A stretch of 37,174 bases of DNA from a virus: IMG/VR virus record IMGVR_UViG_3300030102_003612, positions 1-37,174 of that record. One strand, 5' to 3'. Shown here piece after piece: positions 16,270-26,900 of the stretch; positions within the stretch are counted from its first letter, which is position 1; each line of letters opens with the position of its first letter. A model generated the notes under the pieces. That model was not told the DNA's origin and searched no databases. It saw nothing but the letters and a program-made list of their open reading frames with translations. A program made the translations under genes and the position numbers.

Positions 16270-16713
16270 ATGGCAATTGCTACCTCTGTAACTGTTTATG
16301 GGACTGTAACTCCTGAGACCATACAAAGACCGACAGTCTTAAAAGATCCCAGCCTGACTGGGCTTAACTATCCCATCCCCAAGACGCCTAAAAATGGTTA
16401 TTTTAGTAAGTCCTCAAACTTGCAATTAATAAAGTCTAACCTTAGATCGCTGCTTAGAACTACTAGGGGTGAAAGATTTATGCGAACAGATTATGGTTGT
16501 GATCTTCGTAAATTCTTGATGGAGCCCTTAGATGAGGGGACTTTTAATGCGATAAAAGAAGAGGTGTCTATCTCCATACGTAGATACATTAGCACAGTTT
16601 CCCTCGGGAAAATACAAGTATTTGAGACTAAGACAGGCCAGTTGAAAGTGAATCTCTTCTGTACGCTTAGGGACTCTTCTACGACAGCATTCGAAATTGG
16701 AGTTAGAGTATAA
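16270..16713 (+). CDS. 25: gp25-like baseplate wedge protein
   Basis: A 147-aa protein with the gp25/gpW family core: SNLRSLLRTTRGERFMRTDY at 57-75 then GCDLRKFLMEPLDE, including the Gly-Glu-Arg, Asp-Tyr-Gly and Glu-Pro landmarks. Gp25 is the most conserved wedge protein of contractile systems and nucleates sheath polymerisation by handshake strands. Length is close to T4 gp25 (132 aa). The N-terminal 45 residues form an extra Pro/Thr-rich arm. The stop TAA overlaps the gp6 start (TAATG). The gp25-gp6-gp7 order matches the W-J-I order of P2, which strengthens all three calls. Confidence 0.9.
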   Translation: MAIATSVTVYGTVTPETIQRPTVLKDPSLTGLNYPIPKTPKNGYFSKSSNLQLIKSNLRSLLRTTRGERFMRTDYGCDLRKFLMEPLDEGTFNAIKEEVSISIRRYISTVSLGKIQVFETKTGQLKVNLFCTLRDSSTTAFEIGVRV

Positions 16714-18323
16714 TGGTAGTTTTTTCAGGTACAGTTGAATCAGACTTTTTAAAATTATTACCTAAACCATTACAGGATAAGGAAAAGTTGATTGATTTCA
16801 GCGCCTCCGACTTCGAAACGCTTAAAGCTAACTTAGTAAAATACATTCAAGCTACCTTTCCGCTGGACTACAACAACTTTGAAAGTTCTGACTTTGGTGT
16901 TTTGCTCCTAGAGATGATGGCGGCGATTGGACACATACAGTCTAATAAATCCGATTATCTTGTAAATGAAAACTTTATAGGAACCGCTCGTAGCAGAGAT
17001 AGTGTAAAAAGGCTTCTTGAGATAGTTGGTGTTCGAATGAAGGGGCCTATCTCTGCTGCCGCTAATGCGTCGTTAACCTACACTACGAACGTTATTGACG
17101 CCCCAAGCTCCCTAGAGGTTGCCGCTAGCCAGCGAGTGATAAGCATCACTTCTCCAGAGGATGGAGGCACACTATCGTATACGCTTTACAAAGTTAATTC
17201 GGACGGAACTGTAGATCTTAACGATCTTTCTGAAGATTTGGTATTCTCTACCCAAGATCAAACGGGCACCATAGAAATAACTGACGCCGTGCTTTTGGAG
17301 GGTGCTTTGGTGGTCGAGCAAGGAACGTTCACTTCCCCCGAGCAGATCAAGACTATTAATTTATCTAGGTCCCCGTATGTTGAGAAAAGTGCTCAGGTAT
17401 TTATTAGAGGCACTGCTGAAACACAAGGCATCTACGCAGAGGAAGAGAATATTTATTTTGCATCTGGGCCTACGGATAAAGTCTTTCAAGTATCGACAGA
17501 CGAAGACTTCACAGCCTCCATATTGTTTGGAGATGATAGCGTAGGCAGATCTCCCGCTGTTGGTGATGAGTATGTTGTTACTTATAGAGTCGGTGGAGGC
17601 ACTAGGGGTAATTTGGATTCGGGAGCTATAAATACCCTTATCACAGGCACCTCCGTACAAGATGCAGAAAATCGGGAAACAATTTCAAATGTTCGTGTAG
17701 AGAATACTAGTTTGGCGACGGGCGGTCGAAATGCTGAATCTGTTGATCAAGCGAAAAGATATGCTCCGTTATATTTTAGATCTCAGGATAGGCTAGTCAC
17801 TTTGGAGGACTTTAAAGGATTTGCGAATAATTTTGCATCAAACTATGGATCCACCGGTAAAGCCACTGCTAGCGTTCGGCGTGCTTTTTCGTCTGCCAAT
17901 ATAATTGATCTTTTTGTTCTTGAAAGAGCGTCTGATTCACAACTTAGAAGAGCCACTCAGGAGTATAAGCGTCAATTATTACAAGCAATTCTGCCGAAGA
18001 AAATGCTGACTGACGAGGTAGTTGTAGTAGACGGATTGATTAGAACCTTGGATTTAGTTGTAACCTTAAACATTGATGAGAATCTCAGAAGAGACGAGGC
18101 AAAAATTATCCAAAATGCCAGAGAATCAATACTTAGGTATATGGGTATGGACAATACAGACTTCGGTGACCCCTTTCAGCCTCAAGACTTAATAAGAGTC
18201 TTATTGAAAGATGTGCAAAATATTAGATTTGCCACTGTAAGCAATGTTGATTCGCCAATTCAAATTGGTTTCAACGAAATAGTTCAGCTAAATAATTTAG
18301 CCATACGAGTAGAGTACATCTAA
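16713..18323 (+). CDS. 6: gp6-like baseplate wedge protein (baseplate J family)
   Basis: This 536-aa protein resembles T4 gp6 (660 aa), a member of the baseplate J family that forms the wedge ring of the baseplate. Visible features are an N-terminal helical block with YIQATFPLDYNNF (44-56) and DFGVLLLEMMAAIGHIQSNK (60-79), the SRDSVKRLLEIVGVRM segment (94-109), central beta repeats of the J core, and a C-terminal helical domain (RRATQEYKRQLLQAILPKKM). It is joined to gp25 and gp7 by TAATG overlaps. Being shorter than T4 gp6 is usual outside close T4 relatives. Confidence 0.85.
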   Translation: MVVFSGTVESDFLKLLPKPLQDKEKLIDFSASDFETLKANLVKYIQATFPLDYNNFESSDFGVLLLEMMAAIGHIQSNKSDYLVNENFIGTARSRDSVKRLLEIVGVRMKGPISAAANASLTYTTNVIDAPSSLEVAASQRVISITSPEDGGTLSYTLYKVNSDGTVDLNDLSEDLVFSTQDQTGTIEITDAVLLEGALVVEQGTFTSPEQIKTINLSRSPYVEKSAQVFIRGTAETQGIYAEEENIYFASGPTDKVFQVSTDEDFTASILFGDDSVGRSPAVGDEYVVTYRVGGGTRGNLDSGAINTLITGTSVQDAENRETISNVRVENTSLATGGRNAESVDQAKRYAPLYFRSQDRLVTLEDFKGFANNFASNYGSTGKATASVRRAFSSANIIDLFVLERASDSQLRRATQEYKRQLLQAILPKKMLTDEVVVVDGLIRTLDLVVTLNIDENLRRDEAKIIQNARESILRYMGMDNTDFGDPFQPQDLIRVLLKDVQNIRFATVSNVDSPIQIGFNEIVQLNNLAIRVEYI

Positions 18324-21300
18324 TGTCTGGTAAGACTTACTTAAGAAATCCAAACTTTTTTAAAAGGAATTACTTTGAGGCGCTCAAGTACATTCTACCC
18401 GCCTACCTGTATGACGATGATCGCGAGGATCACCCCAAAGTTGATGATACAATAGACTTAATTATCAATAACCATATTGACGTTGCTGATAATTTTTCAT
18501 CTATATTGAATGTAAGCGCAGTTCCCAACTCATCCTTCAGCGCGATTAATACTTTCGAGGGTATAGCTCCTTATTTTGTTAAGCAAAACGAGTTAACTAA
18601 TATAACGACTCAAGAGTTTCAGGATAACGTTTTATCCTATTTTAATGTTAAATTTCAAGACTTTGGGAGTGACTTAGAGTTTTCATCGTATCTCAATAAT
18701 ACGTTATTAAAAGCTATAAATCTAAATGATCCTGATACCACTGTCTTTGGGGATCTAGGCGAAGCGTCTGCGATTCATAATTACCTAATATCCAACTTAT
18801 CCTGGGTGTATTTCCTGAACACTTCTGGCCCTTCGTATGATCCTTCGTCTTACGTTCGGGACCTTTTAGTGAGCAGCGTATACATAGGGAAGCCTATACG
18901 GATCGATGATGGTATTAAGGGATTATCAGAAAACATTTGGAGAAATGGCTCAGGTGCTTACTACCCATCTGCGCTGTTTGCAAGTGGTTCTCGGGAAGAT
19001 TTGAGTGGAACTCAGCAATTAGAAAAACTCCAAACTTGGAACGAGGTAATCTATTCTCCACTTTTCGCGGATTCTTCCGACTTTAGAGTTAGAGATAAGT
19101 TTGAAACATATAGAGAGAGCACTCTCAAGTCCACCCAAAAAGTGGAAGATGGTCCTTTTGCTAGACTTATTAGGGCCTTATCATTCTTTGCCTTTGACAT
19201 CAACAATGATTCTGAAAAGATATCAACCTTGTATGATATTGAAGATTGTCCAGATGAGTTCCTACCTCTAGTTGCTCAACTTATTGGGTGGGACTTGTTT
19301 GGGAATAACCCTGATAAATGGAGGTTGCAACTTAGAAATGCGGCAGCTATTTATAAAACAGTTGGTACGAAAAAATCAATTCAGAGCACCGTAAATAGTA
19401 TATTTCCTAAAAATAAATTTCCTATCGAGAGTAGGTTAACGGAGTTGTGGGAGTCTTATGTCCCTTACTTAATTTACTATTCTTTAGCTACTGAGTCTCC
19501 TAAATTTAAGAGTTTTAAAACTTACACCCCTGCTGATGCTGCTGCTCTGAAGATTGAAAAATACTCTATTTCAAGCATGGATGATAACATCCGATTGGCA
19601 GTTGATCAAATACTTTTAGAGATTATAAGAGAATTTCCAGATAACTTCCCTATAAACAGTTGGTTATCTGAGTTTGATGGCAAGTTTAATTACAGGGGTA
19701 GGGATTTTTCTATCCCTCCATTTGAAGAATACCCATACTACGTTAATACTGAACTAGACGCTGCTATGGTTACCTTCATAGCAGATAGGTTAGCTTGCTA
19801 TGGTGTTGATAATGATTTTGCGTTAGATGTTAGTTCTTACATAACATCTAAAGCTCTATCGAATGATGATGAGCCTAAATTAGGGTCCTGGCTTATTTTT
19901 ACATCCGGTTATAATGAGCCGCCAAATATCGATAAACTGCTTAGGAATCTTAATGATAATAGATTTGATTACGCCTCCTTGTGGTCAGGTAAATCGTCTC
20001 ACTTTAAATTAGTCCTCGATGCTTCAGAGTTTGATTTTAACAAGACTGGATTTGGTGAGGCTGATACTGGAGATGCCGTTAAATTTGTTTCAAAAGCTGC
20101 TAATAAGTTTGCCCCAGCACACGCTATACCCTTAATTTCATTAGAGGTCTCGGCTGATCCCGACTATCTGCCTGGGTTTGAGGCTAGCTGTTTGCCTCAT
20201 GTATACTTTGATTATGAGGAAATTGACGTAGCAGCAGGGGATAATCATTTTACATCTGGCATTTACTTAAATACTTATAAGCGAGGCTTAAATACGTCGC
20301 CTGCGGTCGGAAGATCTGCGACAAACTCGCTCGCGTCACCAGAGTTACAGAACGTATCCTCTATTGGCTCTGTCCCTAGGAACTCATCTAGGAGAAGATC
20401 CTATGAGAAGGTAATGCCATTTAATGGTTACTACGATCGAACTGGCTTTAATATGCCTGTTTCATTTAATTCGGCGTCTAGTTTGAGTGGAATTCCTTTA
20501 GGGCTAACTCCTAGCTCCTTAACTTACACGCCAGTTACTAGTGTGATTAACTTACCTCCGATATGGGCTCAGTGCGAGGGTTTAAACTCTGACAACACCT
20601 ACTATGAGTATGATGTAAGCAATACTCAAAACATTCGAGGCCAGTCTGCTAATTTCCAAGCAAACACCGATAGAACCACGGATAGGGGCCAGCTTCCAGG
20701 CATCTATGCAGCAATGCACAGGATTAAAGAAAATCACAAGATTCTAGTTGCGGAATCGGCAGTTAGTAGCACTCTTGAAAATGATAAAGATTTAGTATTG
20801 TCCTATGTGGCCAGTGCAAATAATGGACTCTTGCCTGACTCAGACACTGTGTTCTCTTTCCCTAGAAGCACGCAAGACTATTACAATTTTGAATTTGGCA
20901 GGGATTTACATAGGCTATATCGAACATATCAGCAAACCTTTAACTGGCATCGTCTAAGTGAAGAAGTTCAAGATCAAGATGGGGCCAATATATTCTCTCA
21001 CGTTTTTGGTCCAATATTATATAACCACAATTTACAAAAGTTAAATACAGATAATAACGTGGCTTCTTCATTTAGTAGCCCAAAACTTTTGACTGTAGGG
21101 GACGATCTCTTCACAGGTCCAAGATCATTTGCTGCCTCTGCTGATACTGACATGTATCTCAACACTCCTGAGAGGGTAGTGTCAGGACTCGTCGAGGGAG
21201 TTGAATTAGTTTTAGCTTCTGGGGCGGGAGCCGATAGTTCATTCTCCGTTATAAACGTTCCAGGAAGCACCAGAGCGTCATTCGAAGACAAGTTCCTTTT

Positions 21301-22249
21301 TGATAGAACTCTCTTAATTATGCGCTCGGGTGTCGGTAATGCTGCGACTAGGGTTAGATTTGATATTTCGAAATATGCCGCTGATTCCTTCCATCCGATC
21401 TCTAATAACTTCTTAATGCCAGAGCATGAGTTCGAGGTATCCTTAAGTAGTCTTGTTAGTGAGGACTCAGGCCAGACCTTGGGAGGTAGGGGTATAGGTG
21501 TCTGGATTCACACCAAACCTGAAAGTGGTAAAATGTGGAGTTTTACTCAGCAAGGATCCTGGGTACAACATGATCAATTGATATCGAGGCTAGATATGAT
21601 TTCTAAATTTTCTCATATCAACTCGACCCCTTTCATACAGAAGGGTTCCGTAAATTCATCAAACTCTAATTTAGTTTGCTTATCTCAAACGCCTGCTAAC
21701 AGGACCTCGCCTGTTATTGGACTGTCCTCAACTGACTTCAATAACTTTACTATTAATTTCAATACTAAGAATCACTCACAGAAATTGCCAGACGACTACC
21801 AGAGGCAGTACGATCAACTACACCGATTAGATCAGAATTATGTAGTTGAAGTCTTTGTACTGCCTGGAGGTAGCCCTGATAGTTTCATGCTAGTAGACTC
21901 CATAGCCATTCAAGATAAAACACTCAAAAAGCTTTCAGAGATATTCTTAACTGGCACCAGGAATAATCCTTTGTGTGTGTTTAAGAAGGACTGTGTTGAA
22001 AATAGAATGGAACTCTCAAAAGCAGATTTATTTGATATTTTCAAACACTTTAACAATATCGCAGGTAAGAACGCGGCTACGGCCTACGCTAGTCGAGACA
22101 AATATAAAACTGAGACTATAATGGAATCTGAAGGTGGTTCCAGGATCGATTATAGATATGTTAACGAATTAGCAACAATTCTGTTTGCTACTGATGGAGG
22201 GGGCACTCCTAAAAATCTTGCTGTCAATATCGTAGGCTTTGATGTTTAA
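18323..22249 (+). CDS. 7: gp7-like baseplate wedge protein with gpI-type domain
   Basis: At 1308 aa this is larger than T4 gp7 (1032 aa). The N-terminus (NFFKRNYFEALKYILPAYLY) and residues about 300-360 (CPDEFLPLVAQLIGWDLFGN, DKWRLQLRNAAAIYKTVGTK, KSIQSTVNSIF) match the P2 gpI / tail protein I pattern that in T4 is part of gp7. In T4, gp7 binds gp6 dimers and gp10 and clamps the wedge. After about residue 600 the sequence turns to Ser/Asn-rich beta-type domains, which may be where fibre proteins attach. It follows gp6 by a TAATG overlap. Family placement is good for the first 400 residues; the rest is not recognised. Confidence 0.8.
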   Translation: MSGKTYLRNPNFFKRNYFEALKYILPAYLYDDDREDHPKVDDTIDLIINNHIDVADNFSSILNVSAVPNSSFSAINTFEGIAPYFVKQNELTNITTQEFQDNVLSYFNVKFQDFGSDLEFSSYLNNTLLKAINLNDPDTTVFGDLGEASAIHNYLISNLSWVYFLNTSGPSYDPSSYVRDLLVSSVYIGKPIRIDDGIKGLSENIWRNGSGAYYPSALFASGSREDLSGTQQLEKLQTWNEVIYSPLFADSSDFRVRDKFETYRESTLKSTQKVEDGPFARLIRALSFFAFDINNDSEKISTLYDIEDCPDEFLPLVAQLIGWDLFGNNPDKWRLQLRNAAAIYKTVGTKKSIQSTVNSIFPKNKFPIESRLTELWESYVPYLIYYSLATESPKFKSFKTYTPADAAALKIEKYSISSMDDNIRLAVDQILLEIIREFPDNFPINSWLSEFDGKFNYRGRDFSIPPFEEYPYYVNTELDAAMVTFIADRLACYGVDNDFALDVSSYITSKALSNDDEPKLGSWLIFTSGYNEPPNIDKLLRNLNDNRFDYASLWSGKSSHFKLVLDASEFDFNKTGFGEADTGDAVKFVSKAANKFAPAHAIPLISLEVSADPDYLPGFEASCLPHVYFDYEEIDVAAGDNHFTSGIYLNTYKRGLNTSPAVGRSATNSLASPELQNVSSIGSVPRNSSRRRSYEKVMPFNGYYDRTGFNMPVSFNSASSLSGIPLGLTPSSLTYTPVTSVINLPPIWAQCEGLNSDNTYYEYDVSNTQNIRGQSANFQANTDRTTDRGQLPGIYAAMHRIKENHKILVAESAVSSTLENDKDLVLSYVASANNGLLPDSDTVFSFPRSTQDYYNFEFGRDLHRLYRTYQQTFNWHRLSEEVQDQDGANIFSHVFGPILYNHNLQKLNTDNNVASSFSSPKLLTVGDDLFTGPRSFAASADTDMYLNTPERVVSGLVEGVELVLASGAGADSSFSVINVPGSTRASFEDKFLFDRTLLIMRSGVGNAATRVRFDISKYAADSFHPISNNFLMPEHEFEVSLSSLVSEDSGQTLGGRGIGVWIHTKPESGKMWSFTQQGSWVQHDQLISRLDMISKFSHINSTPFIQKGSVNSSNSNLVCLSQTPANRTSPVIGLSSTDFNNFTINFNTKNHSQKLPDDYQRQYDQLHRLDQNYVVEVFVLPGGSPDSFMLVDSIAIQDKTLKKLSEIFLTGTRNNPLCVFKKDCVENRMELSKADLFDIFKHFNNIAGKNAATAYASRDKYKTETIMESEGGSRIDYRYVNELATILFATDGGGTPKNLAVNIVGFDV

Positions 22250-23295
22250 TGTTACTTAAGGGATTTGGAGAAGTATTAACAAGTGTTATGACGGTAAACC
22301 CGGCTTTAGGGGATTTACCTTCTGCTAGCTCTATTCTAGATACTTCTAATTATACGTTTCAAGCAGTAACCCTAGGTAAAGACGCCGAAGGATTCACTCA
22401 ACACGCCCATGTGGTTTCCTCGACACAATACGTTGATGGCGTCTTAGCTTCTGGAGCTAGTTCCTACGACTCTGGCACATTCTTGGTGCTTAATTATGGA
22501 TCTACCTTAGATGGCGGTGCATCCTCTTATGTGACCTCAGCAACATATCTTCAATTTTTAGAAACCTATAAATCGGTTCCAAATGACCCATCCCCGTTGG
22601 ACACAAGATTGGAGAGGGGGTCCACTCTATCAACCCAACTCTTAGATTATCAGTATGCCAGCGCACTCCCTAATTTAGGTCATTACGCTAACCCCGCGAT
22701 AGACTCACAGCTTAGTGCTATTTGGAATAAGGTTGGAGGATTTGGCCCTTCTTCCTTAGAAAACTACCACTTCTATAGCTCCACGGGTCACGCGAGTTCA
22801 TTTGTTTTTTCAGGGCAAATACAGAGTTTTTTCAACACCAATGCCATCATGGATAAGGACGGTTACCTAACGGTTAACCCTAAAGCAGTTGTAAACCCAA
22901 CTCAAATTGCGACTGAAAGCACAGATGGGGCGGTATTGGTATCTTCGCTTACTACCCCTGTTTCATCCGCTAAGGTAGGGGTGAGTGTCACCGTTTCTGC
23001 GGGGGATGCATGTACTGTCGCTGCCTTTGGGGGTATTAAGCATGTTGGCGTCTATTGTCTGGACTTAGACGATATGCTGTCCTCCGGTTTATTACCTCCG
23101 TATAGTTGGGACGCTCTAAATAATACTAGGAAATATAAGTTGGTCGCCAAGATTACAACCTTGGATGACCCATTATTTCATAGAGACTTTACTGCTCTTA
23201 CTTTATCGGGTTTCCAAAAAATTCTAAATGAAAATACTGGCTCTGCGTTTACTTATGGAGGGCCAAACATCACTTTAAATTTCGATTTCAAATGA
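22249..23295 (+). CDS. Tail appendage/baseplate-periphery structural protein
   Basis: A 348-aa protein, Ser/Gly/Ala/Thr-rich with few charges, typical of trimeric tail or baseplate appendages. FTQHAHVVSSTQYVDG (49-64) and the beta-rich end (GSAFTYGGPNITLNFDF) are noted but not assigned to a family. It is coupled upstream to the gp7-like gene by TAATG and downstream to the 205-aa gene by ATGA, so the three are probably made together. In T4 the genes after 7 code for gp8, gp9 and gp10, which form the outer wedge and fibre sockets; this protein may fill such a role. That is inference from order. Confidence 0.68.
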   Translation: MLLKGFGEVLTSVMTVNPALGDLPSASSILDTSNYTFQAVTLGKDAEGFTQHAHVVSSTQYVDGVLASGASSYDSGTFLVLNYGSTLDGGASSYVTSATYLQFLETYKSVPNDPSPLDTRLERGSTLSTQLLDYQYASALPNLGHYANPAIDSQLSAIWNKVGGFGPSSLENYHFYSSTGHASSFVFSGQIQSFFNTNAIMDKDGYLTVNPKAVVNPTQIATESTDGAVLVSSLTTPVSSAKVGVSVTVSAGDACTVAAFGGIKHVGVYCLDLDDMLSSGLLPPYSWDALNNTRKYKLVAKITTLDDPLFHRDFTALTLSGFQKILNENTGSAFTYGGPNITLNFDFK

Positions 23296-23909
23296 TTAAA
23301 TCACTGACAAGTCAATTAGGCATTAAAGGCCACCTAACGGTTCACAAGGTCGTTGATGGTCAGGAGGAGCTAGTATATGACGAGGACAACGTCATTGTCT
23401 CTGGCTTTGGGTGGGCACTCTCTCACCTCTACGGGAAAGTTGGTTCCGACAATATCGCAGACTATCAAATAGATAGGTTCAAATTAGGTGTTAGTGGTGG
23501 ATCTGAACTACAAGTAAGCAGCACAACCGACTTATCAGGCCCATTATCCTCACAGGCTGAGTACGTTGGCACGGCTGATAGCAATCTCGCGGTGGCCTCT
23601 GGCTTTAGGTGGGAAAATAATGTTGCTGGCACAACTGGTGAGTTCTTTGCAAAAATACCTTTCAGCAAGGTGACAAGGGTCGATGATACAACGGTTAGGT
23701 ATACAATATTTGTTGATGAGGATTCTTGTAATAACTTATCAAGACCAGGGAGTTCTGAGTCTCCTTTAAATGAAATTGGATTGTTTATTAAGAATCCAAA
23801 AGCAAGTGCTACTGAAACATCTGTTCTAGCTGCGTATAGATATTTTAGTAATATTACAAAAACATCGGACTTTGGTCTAGTGTTTAGATGGACAATATCA
23901 TTCGGATAA
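23292..23909 (+). CDS. Small virion protein, beta-rich, tail appendage cluster
   Basis: A 205-aa protein with a beta-rich pattern: GHLTVHKVVDGQEELVYDED (13-32), then NVIVSGFGWALSHLYG, a region with FKLGVSGG, and an ending SDFGLVFRWTISFG. This arrangement (strand, acidic turn, Val-x-Ser-Gly-x-Gly-x-x-x-x-x-x-Leu) resembles small conserved tail proteins of T4-like environmental phages, but I cannot name the family. It starts inside the previous gene (ATGA overlap) and is separated by one base from the next. A connector between baseplate and fibre is one reading. Confidence 0.68.
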   Translation: MIKSLTSQLGIKGHLTVHKVVDGQEELVYDEDNVIVSGFGWALSHLYGKVGSDNIADYQIDRFKLGVSGGSELQVSSTTDLSGPLSSQAEYVGTADSNLAVASGFRWENNVAGTTGEFFAKIPFSKVTRVDDTTVRYTIFVDEDSCNNLSRPGSSESPLNEIGLFIKNPKASATETSVLAAYRYFSNITKTSDFGLVFRWTISFG

Positions 23910-23910
23910 A

Positions 23911-26900
23911 ATGTTAAACCCAAGCGACGTATACGTATCAGGTGGATCTAACAATCTTTTAGTCTGTTGGACTGATAAGGTTACTAAATATGATGCCAGT
24001 TCATTCTACAACTGGGAGCAGGATAATTTACCGCTTCACGATTTAGATGAAAGAACAGAGTTTCTTTGGGATAAGTTAGGACACCCGACATCTTCCTTGA
24101 ACGGATTCTCGTTTGTTGTTTCCGCTGATGCCACCTCGTCTTGTAATCCCTTATATTTTACTTCCTTAAGTGCTTGTGTCAATGCTCTTCCTGAAGTAAT
24201 TAATTACCCCATACTTATCGAGGTTGCGAGCTTTGGAAACCTAGGTGGCCTGAATATATCTAATAAATCTTTCGGACCTGATGGGGCGTTGGAGATCGTT
24301 AATAGAAATTGCGGGTTTGCGTCTCCTTTTGATTTGTCGGCAAAAGGGTTTCATACGAATGAGCAAGACACAGGAGCAGCCACACCCGCTTACGGTTTAG
24401 CAGATGCGGTTGCCCCTAATGGTAATTTAGTCACCGCAGGTGCGGTCACTGCTGATTCCGGCAGTTCTGTCCCCATCCTTAATTACGATATTTTTAGGGC
24501 TAAACTATTCACAAAAGATTCAGATGGTAATGATATATTCGTAGCCTCTAGCGTCAAAGGTTACCCTGATGTGCGTTATGACGTTAGTAGGAACAAGCCT
24601 TACATATTTACTCGCAGAGTAGATACTTCGAAAACAAGTAGGTTAACGGCTGCTCTTGAAAGTTCAATATCTCCTTGGGATATTACAGCCGCAAACATTG
24701 GCGGTGATCTTGCTAAGTTTAAGCTTAGAGCTTTTGATAGAGCCCCTGACGGGACTGAGATGGCGACCTACGATGTGAGCACTCTAAATACTTTATCAAA
24801 TGCTGAAATAACCTGGGGAGATACAACGGAAGCGACTAATGACAATCTCTCTGTGGCCGCTAATGCTTACTTTAATAACTTAGAATACATCATAGTTAAT
24901 AACTGTAATGGTCCGATCCATTTAAGAAACTTTAATGTCGATGCTCGTCACAGCATTGATAGGGGGATCGAGATTAAAAACTCCAAAGTTCACTTAGAGA
25001 GATGTTCTGTCTCCAGATCTAACAAGGCTGGGCTGTACGTTGAAGATTCTGAGTTAACTTTAACAAAAGGTCTTGTGGCATACAGGAACTATGAGGTAGT
25101 GAACGATACTAGAACTGGTGTGCCTTTTGCAAGTAAGAGACTTGCTTACGATACACAATCCTCATACGGCGCGGGACTTTACGCCCTCAATTCAACTGTA
25201 AACTTAAGTTCCACGTACTTTAAAGATATCGATACTTACTTAAATGCTTCGGCCAACTTCCTGTATACAGCTTGGTCTGGCACGGCAGGAGTCACTGAAG
25301 CATCAGCTTTTGTGCCTAATCCTGAAGCTGAAAACTTATATTGTTTCTCAAGAAATGATATAGGTATCCACGCTGTTAATTCTAATATTTTTGGAGGAAG
25401 AACTCAAATAGCGGGGGTTAACCAACTTGCGAGGCGGCGCATTGATGGTAACAACTTATTCTCTGAGCTTAACACTGAAGCCGGTGTGAAGTTGGATAAC
25501 AGTGTGTTCTCCCATAGCGGTAGGTTACTACTTGAAGGTAATTATCTTGGACTTGATGCCACCAACTCCAAAGTTAATATTGACACTGTAACTTCTAGAT
25601 ACAATCAATCCACTGCGTTAAAGCTTAGTAATTCAAAGTTTATATACAACAAGGATCTCTACGCCAATGCCGCCTATTCTGATGTAGCGGAATTTGAGGG
25701 TGGTAATCAGTCGCAAGTAGTTGGCATTGAGAATGGGCAAGATATTTTATGTGACAAATCTGTTATTGCGCCTCTCTACACTAGCGCGATGCCGTCCATT
25801 TATGGCATGGTCTACACTAGTGGTTGCTTTGGGATTGAGAATAACGTTTCAGATAAGCTAAAGCCAGCTATCTCCATTAACAATGGATCTGATGTGGATT
25901 TAATTCACGCTCACTTGCTCAGGGAGCCAACAGCTAAAACACAAAGCTCTCAGTATGGGCTTCTGGCCAAGGTAGACGATAATTCAACGCTAACCATGCG
26001 CGGATCCTCTAAATTCTCTAACATGGTTGTAGGCCCAGCCGCTAGGGTGGATAACCTAAAGGTTGCGGGCATTTACGCTAAAAACAATTCTAGCGTAAAG
26101 ATTCAAGGGCCAACCTCAATGTATCGGTTAGGTGTTGACGTACTTGCCGATGACAATTCAAATATTGAGTTTACCCCACACCAGGGTTGTAATGGGGATC
26201 TGTTAGTTTCCTCCTTCGATTTAACTGATGTTGACAACCATACCATGGTGGAATTACACTCAACCAGAGCATGTCTGGTTGCTAATGATTCTAATATTGT
26301 ATTAAAAAACTTAGGCGATCACCGGGCTCGTTGGCTAACAAGCCCTTACGCATCTGGTACAATTTCAACAGGGTTGGCTGGTCAATACGTCGACTACAAC
26401 TTATACACAAGTGCAGGGTATATGCAATTCTACCCTAATGGCAACACCACCCTCCTCCCGACTGCCAACGCCGCTGCTGGTAACGCGCCAGTTCGAGGTA
26501 CGCAAGCTTACAACTTTGCTGCTGGCACCGCGCCGATGCAGGCTGATTTCTTACATGCAACCGAGGTATCTACCGTGTCAACGGGGGGTATGTGTGTTCG
26601 TGCTTTAGGTAACAGTGTTGTACATGCCGACAACGTTCACTTCCCTCAGGTTGGCTTTGATAATTGTTCTGCTGTTGTGTATGACTTTGAGGGAACCTCA
26701 CCGTTGCCGGGTCCGAAATGCACAAGATTCGGTATTTGGAACATAGCAGACAACTCATTACTCAAAGCTTCTTACTTAAGTATTAGCGGTACTCACCCGA
26801 GAGATGCCGGATTCTTTGGACCTTCGGGTGATTATGGAGGTAGTGGTGCTCCGATCGGCACGCCGGATACCAGCAGCCTTTCTCTGCTTGATTATTATGG

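Noticed and set aside
17627-17634. TATAAATA in the middle of the gp6-like gene
   Set aside because: No gene begins within several hundred bases downstream; treated as chance.
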